Made by a program: the position numbers and the translations under genes. A DNA stretch of 64,000 nt from Pseudoglutamicibacter albus (lineage in GTDB: Bacteria > Actinomycetota > Actinomycetes > Actinomycetales > Micrococcaceae): assembly GCF_022346425.1 (NCBI RefSeq), contig NZ_JAKRCW010000001.1:62001-126000 (forward strand), in the 5' to 3' direction. Position 1 is the first letter of the stretch, and each line of letters begins with the position of its first letter. The notes below the pieces were generated by a model. It made no database searches and was not told where the DNA came from. It saw only the letters and a list, made by a program, of their open reading frames with translations. This document shows, piece after piece, positions 48,942 through 56,828 of this stretch.

Positions 48942-51713
48942 TCAGCGACGGTGGGGTAGCGGATTGCCTTCGAGGTCTGTTTCTTCGATGAGCTTCGCGT
49001 TGAGGATGTTCTCGAACGCGGCACGCCCGAACGAGACCGAGTTCTCGAGCTGTTCATCATCCTCGCTCGGAACAAAGTCATGCTCTTCAACGGGCGCCGG
49101 TGCTTGCGGCGCTGGGGCACCCCAGCCTGGAGCCGGAGCCTGGCTGTTGTTCTTGCTTTGCGCGAGCAGCTGTTGATAGCGGCTGAGCTTCCCGCCCGAT
49201 GGCGGCGTTGGGGGCGCAGGCGCAGGTGCTGATGGGGCAGCAGACGATGGTTCTGTTGGGGCCGGGGCCGACGATGGGGGTGGCGCCGCTGGTGACGTTG
49301 CAGGTGGTACTGGAGCAGCAGGTGCTGAGGATGGTGGCGCGGGTGCTGCCGGTTGTGGTGGCGCTACCGTAGGCGGAGCCGGTGCCGCTGGCGCCGCCGA
49401 TGGTGCAGGCGCGGATGATGGTGTTGGCGCGGCGGGCGCCGCCGCAGGTGATGAGGCAGCCGGCGTGGGAGCGGTGGGTGGCTCTGGAGCGGGAGTAGCC
49501 GGAGGTTCTGGCTGAGGCTTCGGCGCATCGTGCTGTGGCTCAGCTGGCGGTGGCTCATCGTGCCGCGGCGCGTCCTCGTACTGCGGTTCTTCGTAGGGCG
49601 GCTCGTTGTGCGGTGCTTCGTGGTGCTGTGGTTCTTCCGCGGCCGGAAGGTTGTTCCGGCCGTCAGCTTTTGGGCTGGCATCGCCGCCTTCAGCGACGTC
49701 GATGTCCGGTGTCACTCCTATCACTGCACTGATGGAAGCCTTGAGTGTTTCGGCGGCATCGGCACGGTTGCGGAACGCGTTCATCGGGCCAGGATTGCTG
49801 AACCCGAGGGTGAGCGTCTTCCCGTCATAGCCGGCGACCGAGACGTCTTGCTGCAGGATCGACCACACGAATCTGCGGTTCTGTTTGACGTTCTCGAGGA
49901 TCTGCGGCCACGCCCTGCGGAACATCTCAACGGAACCCTCGGAACCCGCCGCGGGCCGTTCGGGTTGCTGTGCAGGTTCAGGCTCGGTTGCCGGTGGAGT
50001 CTCCGGAGCAGGTTCAGGAGTATAAGCGGGCTCGGAGGCAGAGGCAGGTGCCGGCATGGCAGCAGGTTCGGGAGTAGGTGCAGCTTCCGGTTCGCGGGCA
50101 GGGGGTTGTGTTGGCGTGGGCTCCGGCGTTGCTTCAGGTGCCTGCGCAGGCTCGTGTGCCGATTCCGGTGCTGGTGCGGCTGGTTCTGTTTCCTCTGTAG
50201 GCGCAGGTTTCTGCGCAGGTTCAGCCGAAGCTGGCGCGGGTGCGGCAGGTGCTGGTGCGGCTGCGGTTGATGCGGCTGGGCGGGGTGCAGCCGGTGTAGC
50301 CTGTGCAGCCGGTGCCGCTGGCTCTTGCATCTGGCGAGGCTCAGGATTTTGTGATGGCTGAGGCGCGGCCGGAGCCGAGTCCCGCAGTGCGGCGCGCGCG
50401 GCGGCAGCACCACGTCCCGCAGCCGGTGCCGCATCATTGGATGCCGTTGCGGGTGCCGGTGAAGATGGGCCGGCTTGCGCATCGGACTGTGTGGTTTTCT
50501 TATCTGGTGCGGGTGCAGGGGAGGCGCTGCCAGCTTCCATGGGGCCGCCGCTGAAGCTCAAGTGGCGTTCCACACGGTCCATGCGGGCGGCGAGGCCACG
50601 CTCGGTGTCATCGGTGGACGGCAACAATAGGCGTGCGCACAGGAGCTCAAGATGCAGGCGAGGGCTTGTTGCGCCGGTCATTTCGGTGAGCGCGGCGTTG
50701 GTGATGTCGCCCCACCGAGACAGCTCTGCCGGGCCTAGGCCGGAGGCTTGGGTTGCCATCCGCTGGATCTGGTCTTCGGGCACGCCGTGCAGAACATCGG
50801 AGGCGTTCTCGGGGACGGCGCGCACCAGAATGAGGTCGCGGAAGCGTTCCAGAAGGTCCTCAACAAAACGGCGAGGGTCCTGGCCAGACTGGATCACGCG
50901 GTCCACGGCCGCGAACACGGAAGCGGAATCGTGCGCGGCCAACGCATCCACCACATCGTCCAGAAGCTCACCGTGGGTGAAACCCAACAGTGCGACAGCG
51001 AGGTCGTATGAGATGCCGTCATCACCGGAGCCGGCCATGAGCTGATCGAGGACGGAGAGTGTGTCGCGGGCGGAACCGCCGCCGGCACGCACCACGAGAG
51101 GCACTACCCCGGGTGCGATCGCTACATGCTCAACATCAGCAAGATGCTGCACATATTCAGTCATGGGTTCCGGCGGGATGAGCCGGAAAGGGTAGTGGTG
51201 GGTGCGCGAACGGATGGTGCCAATGACCTTCTCAGGTTCGGTTGTCGCGAAAATGAACTTGATGTGCTCCGGCGGCTCTTCCACGATTTTCAGCAACGCG
51301 TTGAAGCCGGCCGAGGTCACCATGTGGGCTTCATCGATGATGAAGATCTTGTAGCGGTCGCGTGCAGGAGCGAAGGATGCACGCTCGCGTAGCTCGCGGG
51401 CGTCATCCACACCGCCGTGGGAGGCGGCGTCGATTTCGATTACGTCAAGGGAGCCCGAGCCGCCCGTCGCAAGATCGCGGCAGGACGGGCATTCGCCACA
51501 TGGATGCGAGGTGGGGCCGTTCTCGCAGTTGAGGCAACGGGCGAGGATGCGTGCCGAGGTCGTCTTACCGCAGCCGCGGGGCCCAGAGAACAGGTACGCG
51601 TGGTTGACACGGTTTTTGTCCAAAGCCATTTGGAGCGGTTTGGTCACGTGATCTTGCCCGATGACGTCTTCGAACGTGTCGGGTCTAAACCGGCGGTATA
51701 GCGCTGTGCTCAC
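48942..51713 (-). CDS. dnaX: DNA polymerase III subunit gamma/tau
   Basis: 923 aa. Clamp-loader ATPase. N-terminal AAA+ domain with YLFSGPRGCGKTTSARILAR (Walker A), a zinc module (CLNCENG, then CGECPSC), IFIIDEAHMVTSAGFNALLK and the RSRTHHYPFRL arginine-finger region. The C-terminal half is extended by two long P/A/E-rich low-complexity stretches (about residues 390-600 and 720-880) separated by a tau-like domain (MFRRAWPQILENVKQNRRF). The length exceeds most relatives because of these linkers. Start at ATG 51713 (STALYRRFRPDTFEDV). Confidence 0.95.
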   Translation of the reverse strand: MSTALYRRFRPDTFEDVIGQDHVTKPLQMALDKNRVNHAYLFSGPRGCGKTTSARILARCLNCENGPTSHPCGECPSCRDLATGGSGSLDVIEIDAASHGGVDDARELRERASFAPARDRYKIFIIDEAHMVTSAGFNALLKIVEEPPEHIKFIFATTEPEKVIGTIRSRTHHYPFRLIPPEPMTEYVQHLADVEHVAIAPGVVPLVVRAGGGSARDTLSVLDQLMAGSGDDGISYDLAVALLGFTHGELLDDVVDALAAHDSASVFAAVDRVIQSGQDPRRFVEDLLERFRDLILVRAVPENASDVLHGVPEDQIQRMATQASGLGPAELSRWGDITNAALTEMTGATSPRLHLELLCARLLLPSTDDTERGLAARMDRVERHLSFSGGPMEAGSASPAPAPDKKTTQSDAQAGPSSPAPATASNDAAPAAGRGAAAARAALRDSAPAAPQPSQNPEPRQMQEPAAPAAQATPAAPRPAASTAAAPAPAAPAPASAEPAQKPAPTEETEPAAPAPESAHEPAQAPEATPEPTPTQPPAREPEAAPTPEPAAMPAPASASEPAYTPEPAPETPPATEPEPAQQPERPAAGSEGSVEMFRRAWPQILENVKQNRRFVWSILQQDVSVAGYDGKTLTLGFSNPGPMNAFRNRADAAETLKASISAVIGVTPDIDVAEGGDASPKADGRNNLPAAEEPQHHEAPHNEPPYEEPQYEDAPRHDEPPPAEPQHDAPKPQPEPPATPAPEPPTAPTPAASSPAAAPAAPTPSSAPAPSAAPAAPAPPTVAPPQPAAPAPPSSAPAAPVPPATSPAAPPPSSAPAPTEPSSAAPSAPAPAPPTPPSGGKLSRYQQLLAQSKNNSQAPAPGWGAPAPQAPAPVEEHDFVPSEDDEQLENSVSFGRAAFENILNAKLIEETDLEGNPLPHRR

Positions 51714-51892
51714 CCCACCAGACTACCCAGAGACCACAGCAGACCCCTAGCAAAGGGTGCACGATGGTGGCTGAATATTCGTTCTAAGCAAACAAAGTAG
51801 CAAATACCTAGACATGGGCGGGTGAGTGTGGAAGTGTCACAGATAGAAGACCTCGGGGAGCTACCCCGGTCTCAGCGTGAAAGGAGTATCCC

Positions 51893-52063
51893 ATGAGCTT
51901 GGGAGACAAGTTGGAAAACGCTAAGGACAAGGTAGTCGGCGCCGCTAAGGATAAGCTTGGCGATCTGCGCGATGACAAGGGCCAGCAGGCTGAAGGCAAG
52001 GCCCAGAATGCTAAGGGCAAGGCCGGCGACGCTGCAGAGGACGTCAAGGACAACCTCAAGTAA
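51893..52063 (+). CDS. CsbD-like stress protein
   Basis: 56 aa, starting MSLGDKLENAKDKVVGAAKD, with AAAGGAG 8 nt before the ATG. Lys/Ala/Asp/Gly-rich amphipathic repeats (DKLENAKDKV, GKAQNAKGKAGDAAED) are typical of the CsbD family, general-stress proteins in many bacteria. The gene is monocistronic, between dnaX and the SRP RNA, ending in a hairpin at 52140-52174. Confidence 0.82.
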   Translation: MSLGDKLENAKDKVVGAAKDKLGDLRDDKGQQAEGKAQNAKGKAGDAAEDVKDNLK

Positions 52064-52139
52064 GCCTCGCGCTACACAAGTTTGAACGGTAGTTGCGGGC
52101 TTCGAATATTCGGCTAGTTGACTACTGGAATATATGGAC

Positions 52140-52174
52140 GAGGGGTTCACGGCGATGACCGCCGTGGGCCCCTC
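52140..52174 (+). terminator. Terminator of the CsbD-like gene
   Basis: GAGGGG and CACGGCG pair with CCGCCGTG/CCCCTC around an ATGA loop with a small internal bulge; TCATTT follows. Confidence 0.6.
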
Positions 52175-52288
52175 GATCATTTAAGGATTCTTATGTGCGC
52201 CTCGGTTGCCAGTGTGTGGGCGGAGGCTGGCGGGCTGTGCGGCGGAGGCCGGAGGGTCGCGCGGGCGGAGGGGCAGAGTTAAAAGTAA

Positions 52289-52378
52289 CGACCCCTCACG
52301 CACCTGCCAGAGCCCACTTACCCTTGCTACCTTCCGGCCCTGGGGGAGTTCAGCGAGATAACACCACGTGAGGGGTCG
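52289..52378 (-). ncRNA. ffs: 4.5S-type signal recognition particle RNA
   Basis: Minus strand, ~90 nt. The 12-bp terminal stem (CGACCCCTCACG with its complement) closes a single hairpin, and the conserved domain IV reads GGGCCGGAAGGTAGCAAGGG with a GGAA tetraloop, the Ffh-binding motif. Short bacterial form lacking the Alu domain. Position beside dnaX is typical for Actinobacteria. Confidence 0.92.
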
Positions 52379-52511
52379 CGTATCAGTCTAACTGAGAGGC
52401 TAATGGGACGCGAATCAGCCGTGTAGGTAGTCTCGATTGGCCCTTAGCTGTTTAGTTCGCTAAAGTATGTAAAGCCTTGTTCAGGCCTGAGGGTCTGACG
52501 CGGGTATCCGA

Positions 52512-52596
52512 GGAGGATTCGCCTAGCGGCCTATGGCGCACGCCTGGAACGCGTGTTGGGTTCACGCCCTCGGGGGTTCAAATCCCCCATCCTCCG
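52512..52596 (+). tRNA. tRNA-Ser(GGA)
   Basis: Acceptor GGAGGAT/ATCCTCC with discriminator G, anticodon loop CTGGAAC (anticodon GGA), a long class II variable arm, and T-arm GGGGGTTCAAATCCCCC. No CCA is encoded. A terminator follows at once. Confidence 0.94.
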
Positions 52597-52607
52597 CGTT
52601 TGTAATG

Positions 52608-52645
52608 TGTCGGGACATCGTTCACACGATGTCCCGACATTTTTT
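52608..52645 (+). terminator. tRNA-Ser terminator built from a repeat palindrome
   Basis: Perfect 14-bp stem TGTCGGGACATCGT / ACGATGTCCCGACA, loop TCAC, then T6. The GACATCGTTC core is the same as in the short repeats at 54.0-54.4 kb. Confidence 0.75.
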
Positions 52646-52670
52646 ATGCCCAGGGGCGTGGATGTATCGC

Positions 52671-54056
52671 GGGTTAAGGGTCAAAATGTGTGTCTGGTTT
52701 GGGTGTGTTGCGGGGGTTAGATGTGGCCTTTTTGGATGCCGATTGAGTGTGTGTAGGTGGTGTCGATAGCGTTGTCGTAGAGGGCTGGTCGTCCTGTTTG
52801 GTGGTCGGCTTGGTTCTTGTTGTGGGTCAGGGCTGGTACTTTGGCGAGTTGGTTTTGGCCCCAGTTGGACTGCCTGGCGATTTCTGTTGGATCGTCAGGC
52901 AGTTCTGTTTTCTGGTAGAGCCACCATTCCAGCATTTTTCGTTGGTGTTCTCCGGCTCTGCCGCGGTGGGTGCGGGTGAGCAGTTTCAGTTCGGCGTTGA
53001 TCGCGCCTTCAAGGCTGTTGGTGGTGGATTTGATGCGGTGCCGGTGCTGTAGTTCGGTCGGTGGGTTGAGGTAGGTGAACAGGAGGTTGTTACGCCATAG
53101 GTGTAGCAGGCTGTTGTAGGCCTTACGGGTGTTCGGGTGTGTCCAGGCCCAGTGGCGTTGTTGGGTGATTGGGTCTGTGGTGAAGGTTTTCTGGTTGAGC
53201 CAGCCCCGGTAGAAGGTGCCGTATTCATGGAGTTGCCTCGCCCAGGTGGCTGCTTCATCCAGGGTGGTGATCCGGGTCAGGTTCCGTGCTAGTTGGTAGA
53301 TCGCTTTGCCCGCATCGGTACGCGGGTGTGAGGTGGTGTAGCGTCGTACGACTCGTTGTGCATGCACCAGGCAGCGTTGGATCACGGTGGCAGGCCAGCA
53401 TTTCTTGATAGCGCTGGCGGCTCCTTGTCCTCCATCGATGACAGCGATCACTGGTGCGGGGATACGTTGAAGCAGCCTCTGATAGTCCAGGCTGGTTTCA
53501 CGCTTGCACCAGTGCCAGGCCAGGACATGATCGAAGGTGGCTGCCACGATAAGACACCCGGCACCGGTGTAGGTTCCATCGATAAAGATCTGGTCATAGA
53601 TCGTCCCGGCGTGTTTGATCATCGGGTCGGGTACTTCAACCAGCCAGCACCAGCTAAACCGTCGCTTCAACGTCGAAGGGCTCACCCCGGCCTGTTGTGC
53701 GGTGTCTTTCAAGCTACGGGTCGAGGTGCAGTGAGCGATGAACTGCTTGAACACTGCGGCTTTGGTGATGTCAGTCCGGGTTTTGGTGGTTGAGGCTCCG
53801 CAGAGTTTGCACCGCCACCTTGTCCTACCTTGTGTGGTGGTGCCATTGCGTTTCATATCGCCACCGCAGTGGCATCGTGGTCTGTTCTTCGGCATCCAGC
53901 CACCACACCACTAGCCGGTAGCACATCAACGACACCACACCGAGGAATGAACGCTCACACCACCGATATATGCCCAGCAGCCATATATATCCGCTGAAAC
54001 CCGCGCCAACACAGCCGAAAACACCAACCCCAGACACACAATCTGACCCTTAACCC
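52671..54056 (-). mobile_element. IS1249-type insertion sequence (IS256-like), intact
   Basis: 1,386 bp. Terminal inverted repeats begin GGGTTAAGGGTCA at 52671, with the matching complement ending at 54056 (about 25 of 27 bases alike). The exact 8-bp direct repeat TGTATCGC flanks it at 52663-52670 and 54057-54064, the target duplication size of IS256-like elements. The single transposase gene is intact, so the insertion looks recent. Confidence 0.9.
52717..53895 (-). CDS. IS1249-family transposase
   Basis: 392 aa, unbroken. N-terminal zinc-ribbon-like DNA-binding part (CHCGGDMKRNGTT, then RWRCKLCGAST) and a helix-turn-helix (SLKDTAQQAGVSPSTLKRRF). The DDE-type catalytic domain has DQIFIDGTYTGAGCLIVAAT, AVIDGGQGAASAIKKCWP, RCLVHAQRVVRRY, and SLEGAINAELK near the C-terminus. 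Matches IS1249 transposases described from corynebacteria. Start 53895 (MPKNRPRCHCGG). Confidence 0.9.
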   Translation of the reverse strand: MPKNRPRCHCGGDMKRNGTTTQGRTRWRCKLCGASTTKTRTDITKAAVFKQFIAHCTSTRSLKDTAQQAGVSPSTLKRRFSWCWLVEVPDPMIKHAGTIYDQIFIDGTYTGAGCLIVAATFDHVLAWHWCKRETSLDYQRLLQRIPAPVIAVIDGGQGAASAIKKCWPATVIQRCLVHAQRVVRRYTTSHPRTDAGKAIYQLARNLTRITTLDEAATWARQLHEYGTFYRGWLNQKTFTTDPITQQRHWAWTHPNTRKAYNSLLHLWRNNLLFTYLNPPTELQHRHRIKSTTNSLEGAINAELKLLTRTHRGRAGEHQRKMLEWWLYQKTELPDDPTEIARQSNWGQNQLAKVPALTHNKNQADHQTGRPALYDNAIDTTYTHSIGIQKGHI

Positions 54057-54408
54057 TGTATCGCGTCATCGTTCCGCTTTTTCGGTGGATGTGTCAGGAC
54101 ATCGTTCCGTCTTTTGGTGCAGCCCAGGTGGCCTCGAAACGTGCTCGCAGCCTGGCAACTACGGTGCTCCTAGTGCCGCTCTGAGGTCGCACTGTTTCTA
54201 TTGTTCGCGGCCGTTATGACATGTATTTCTGCGTAGCCGCTGTCTCGAGCTGGGCTGTGCCAGTGGAGCGGTTGCGCCTTGCGGTGGGGTGAACGATGTC
54301 GTGATACATGGGTGAAGGATGTCGTGACACATGCTTGGAAGGATGTCGTGGGAGATCTGTGGGTGGGTTGGAGTGGTGAGGGGTGAACGATGTCGTGAAA
54401 CCAGACAC
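54057..54408. repeat. Cluster of short IS-end-like repeats, including a ~23-bp tandem array
   Basis: A GACATCGTTC-type copy sits at 54089-54108. In the opposite orientation GAACGATGTCGTGA-type copies lie at 54291, 54314, 54338 and 54385, spaced 23, 24 and 47 bp. They resemble terminal repeats of IS481-type elements (GAACGATGTC...), but no second transposase is present. No gene here. Confidence 0.6.
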
Positions 54409-54802
54409 CTCCGTCTCCGCTTTTGTTAAGTCTCGCGTTGAGGTGGCTGTACTGGTGCCGCTGTGTGAGTAACGTTGCGGGACGGCTTCATCCTCGTAGC
54501 GTGAAGCGCTTCATTCATTCGCTACTTCGCCTTGCTGTGAACCGAATTACACCCTCAGTTTTATGTGTGTTTTACGCTCCTAGCTAGCTTCAGGTCTAAC
54601 GCTTTCCGGGGTACCGGACAGAGAAACCTGTACACAAACGGTTCATCAGCATCCAGCTTCCGCGTATTTATAAGGAAGTTTGGCCCTTCGGGCTGTAATC
54701 GGGTTATGAAAGATAAATTTTCTTTCGCCCTTCTATGGTGCTTTTGGATGCGCTTGGCTACTTTAGGTTCTAAACAGAAACACATGCCTAAGGGGCGCCA
54801 TC
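54409..54802. other. Upstream region of the DUF6318-PKD operon
   Basis: About 390 bp, lower GC than its surroundings, with no credible gene. AAGGGGCG at the right end is the ribosome site of the lipoprotein gene. The promoter probably lies in the AT-rich stretch near 54655-54780. Confidence 0.4.
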
Positions 54803-55510
54803 ATGACAAATCTAAAACGAAGCGCTATCGCCACAGCCCTGACGCTCGCGCTTGTTTCCGGGCTAGCCGCCTGCGGATCCAGCGACGATGCGACGCCCGC
54901 CGAAGCGGCACCGTCCGTCTCGCCGTCTGTCAGTCCGAGCGATAAGGAAGCGAAAGACAATAACGCTTCCGGTAGCGGCAAAGAATCTGCGAAACCCAAA
55001 CCTTCGGCCAGCCCCTCACCAAAGGGCCCATATAAACCAGCCACCCCGAAACGCCCAGCCCAAAATGTCCCTGTCCCCGGACCCTTGCCCGAGGTAGCGA
55101 AAGAAAAAAGCAAAGCCGGTCAGGTCGCGTTCATCGAGCACTGGACCAAGGAATTCAACTACGGGCTAGAAACAGGCAAAATGCGACCGGAATTCTGGGA
55201 AATAACCAGTAAGTCATGCGACTACTGCAAAGGAGTTCAAGAATCGCTGGAGCTGATTTCCGAAGATAGGTCCTGGAATATCGGTGGCGGCCTCACCATG
55301 AACGATATTCGCCCCGATCTTAGAACGTCGGACAACGGCAATTACGAAGTCGGTCTTTCTATTACCGGTTCTGCACGCAAACGCTATATTCCCGGGAAAA
55401 CCAAACCGGTCGAGCAGTACCCCGAGATCACGTTGGAGGAGGCCTTCGTAGAGCTCCGACGAGTCAACGGAAAATGGCAAATGGAAGGACTGTACCAACT
55501 TGAGAACTAA
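54803..55510 (+). CDS. DUF6318 lipoprotein
   Basis: 235 aa. Lipoprotein signal with lipobox LAACG and the lipidated Cys at residue 24. A disordered S/P/K-rich linker (about 30-90) is followed by the DUF6318 domain: EHWTKEFNYGLETGKMRPEFW, ITSKSCDYCKGV with a CxxC motif, and FVELRRVNGKWQMEGLYQL. Membrane-anchored, extracytoplasmic, function unknown. AAGGGGCG precedes the ATG. It overlaps the next gene by about 11 bp and was cotranscribed with a PKD partner at both loci. Confidence 0.87.
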   Translation: MTNLKRSAIATALTLALVSGLAACGSSDDATPAEAAPSVSPSVSPSDKEAKDNNASGSGKESAKPKPSASPSPKGPYKPATPKRPAQNVPVPGPLPEVAKEKSKAGQVAFIEHWTKEFNYGLETGKMRPEFWEITSKSCDYCKGVQESLELISEDRSWNIGGGLTMNDIRPDLRTSDNGNYEVGLSITGSARKRYIPGKTKPVEQYPEITLEEAFVELRRVNGKWQMEGLYQLEN

Positions 55511-56585
55511 ACGAATCATCACCTTACTTACCGCCGTTCCGCTGATACTTCTCCCAGTAGGCCCTGCCTATTCGTCGCCGGACACAACCTTCGACCAAGA
55601 CAAGAAAAGCGTTCAGGTAGCGGCATCTCAGATATCCAAAAGAAAATCTGAACTGGTGATGTCCAGAGCACCGAAATATACACCTGCTACTGCTCCTAGG
55701 TTTTTTGGGAAGCGTTTGTTGTGGGATCCAGCTTGTACCCCGGGCGCGTTGGATCGGTCCGGTGCTGTCACCGGTTCCACCAAGGTTGCTGGTAGTGACT
55801 TACATGTGGCTGAGATGGTGGACTCTAAAGCTCGTAACGCGGCTAAAACCCAAGCCTGCACCCGCCGGGCAGTTGATGAGTGCGGTCAACGTGACGACTT
55901 GCTCTACACCAGCAACACCGCCACCACCCAACTCGCCTGCCGCGCCAAAAGCAAACCATCTAAGAACGGTGCCCCACCTGAGCAGGCCCCGCTGACCATC
56001 ACCGAAATCCGCACCCTTGTCGAGACCGAAACCAAACGCATCCGCATCCACCCCGGAGCCGTGACTACCGATGCGATCAAACCCAACACCCTCACCACCG
56101 CCTGGACCAACTTCTACCTCACCAAAAACAACAAGAACAACAGCGACACTTCCAGCGCTGATGGTGTGGTGCGGGAAACCATCGACGTCCTCGATGAAAA
56201 CGTCACAGTGGAACTCACACCTGTGAAGTATCGGTGGAACTACGGCGACGGTGAAGCCCGCACTTCCAGAACCGCAGGGAAAATGCTGCCCACTAAAGCG
56301 GATGTGTGGGAGAAGGAAACCCCGACCTCGCACATGTACCAGAAACGAGGAACCTACCGGGTTGAGGCCACCGTCACCTACACCGGGAAATACTCCCTGG
56401 ATAACGGTGAAACCTGGGACACCATCCCCGGCACCTTAGAAACCCAAGCCACACCCCTAGACATACGAGTCTGGAGCATGCGATCAGTCAACGTCTCCGG
56501 CCCCTGCCAACCAGGCAACCCCAATGACGATCCGACCTGCAAAATACAAGACTTCACCATCTTCAAACCCCGCCAAACACGATAA
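55500..56585 (+). CDS. Secreted PKD-domain protein (paralogue B)
   Basis: 361 aa from TTG 55500, which lies inside the end of the DUF6318 gene. Signal peptide about residues 1-25 (TKRIITLLTAVPLILLPVG). A Cys-containing N-terminal domain (ACTPG, ACTRR, DECGQ, LACRA) is followed by a PKD-like domain around 215-300 (YRWNYGDGEART, SHMYQKRGTYRVEATV) and a short C-terminal region (GPCQPGN, CKIQDF). Near-identical over the last ~270 residues to paralogue A at the left edge, with a different linker (NKNNSDTSSADG). Function unknown. Confidence 0.86.
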   Translation: MRTKRIITLLTAVPLILLPVGPAYSSPDTTFDQDKKSVQVAASQISKRKSELVMSRAPKYTPATAPRFFGKRLLWDPACTPGALDRSGAVTGSTKVAGSDLHVAEMVDSKARNAAKTQACTRRAVDECGQRDDLLYTSNTATTQLACRAKSKPSKNGAPPEQAPLTITEIRTLVETETKRIRIHPGAVTTDAIKPNTLTTAWTNFYLTKNNKNNSDTSSADGVVRETIDVLDENVTVELTPVKYRWNYGDGEARTSRTAGKMLPTKADVWEKETPTSHMYQKRGTYRVEATVTYTGKYSLDNGETWDTIPGTLETQATPLDIRVWSMRSVNVSGPCQPGNPNDDPTCKIQDFTIFKPRQTR

Positions 56586-56828
56586 CCCCACAACACCACG
56601 ACGGCATCAGCCTCACCAAAGCGCGAGCCCGACAAAACCGCTCAGCCGCCGCCCGTTGGTTCCGGCCTGCCTAGTCATCCCCGGTGCCCGTTAGGCGGGG
56701 AAGGGACGGGATATTTGTAGCAATTTGGCGAAATCTTGTTACTAGCGGCTTCTTTACGCAGGTTTTGGCATATCGTGGGTGCAGTAGTAATACGGTTCAT
56801 CCTTCACGAAATTCTTGAGGAGTGCACT

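Noticed and set aside
54561-54945. Two overlapping frames on opposite strands upstream of the DUF6318 gene
   Set aside because: They lie over each other and over the operon's leader, with no recognisable features.
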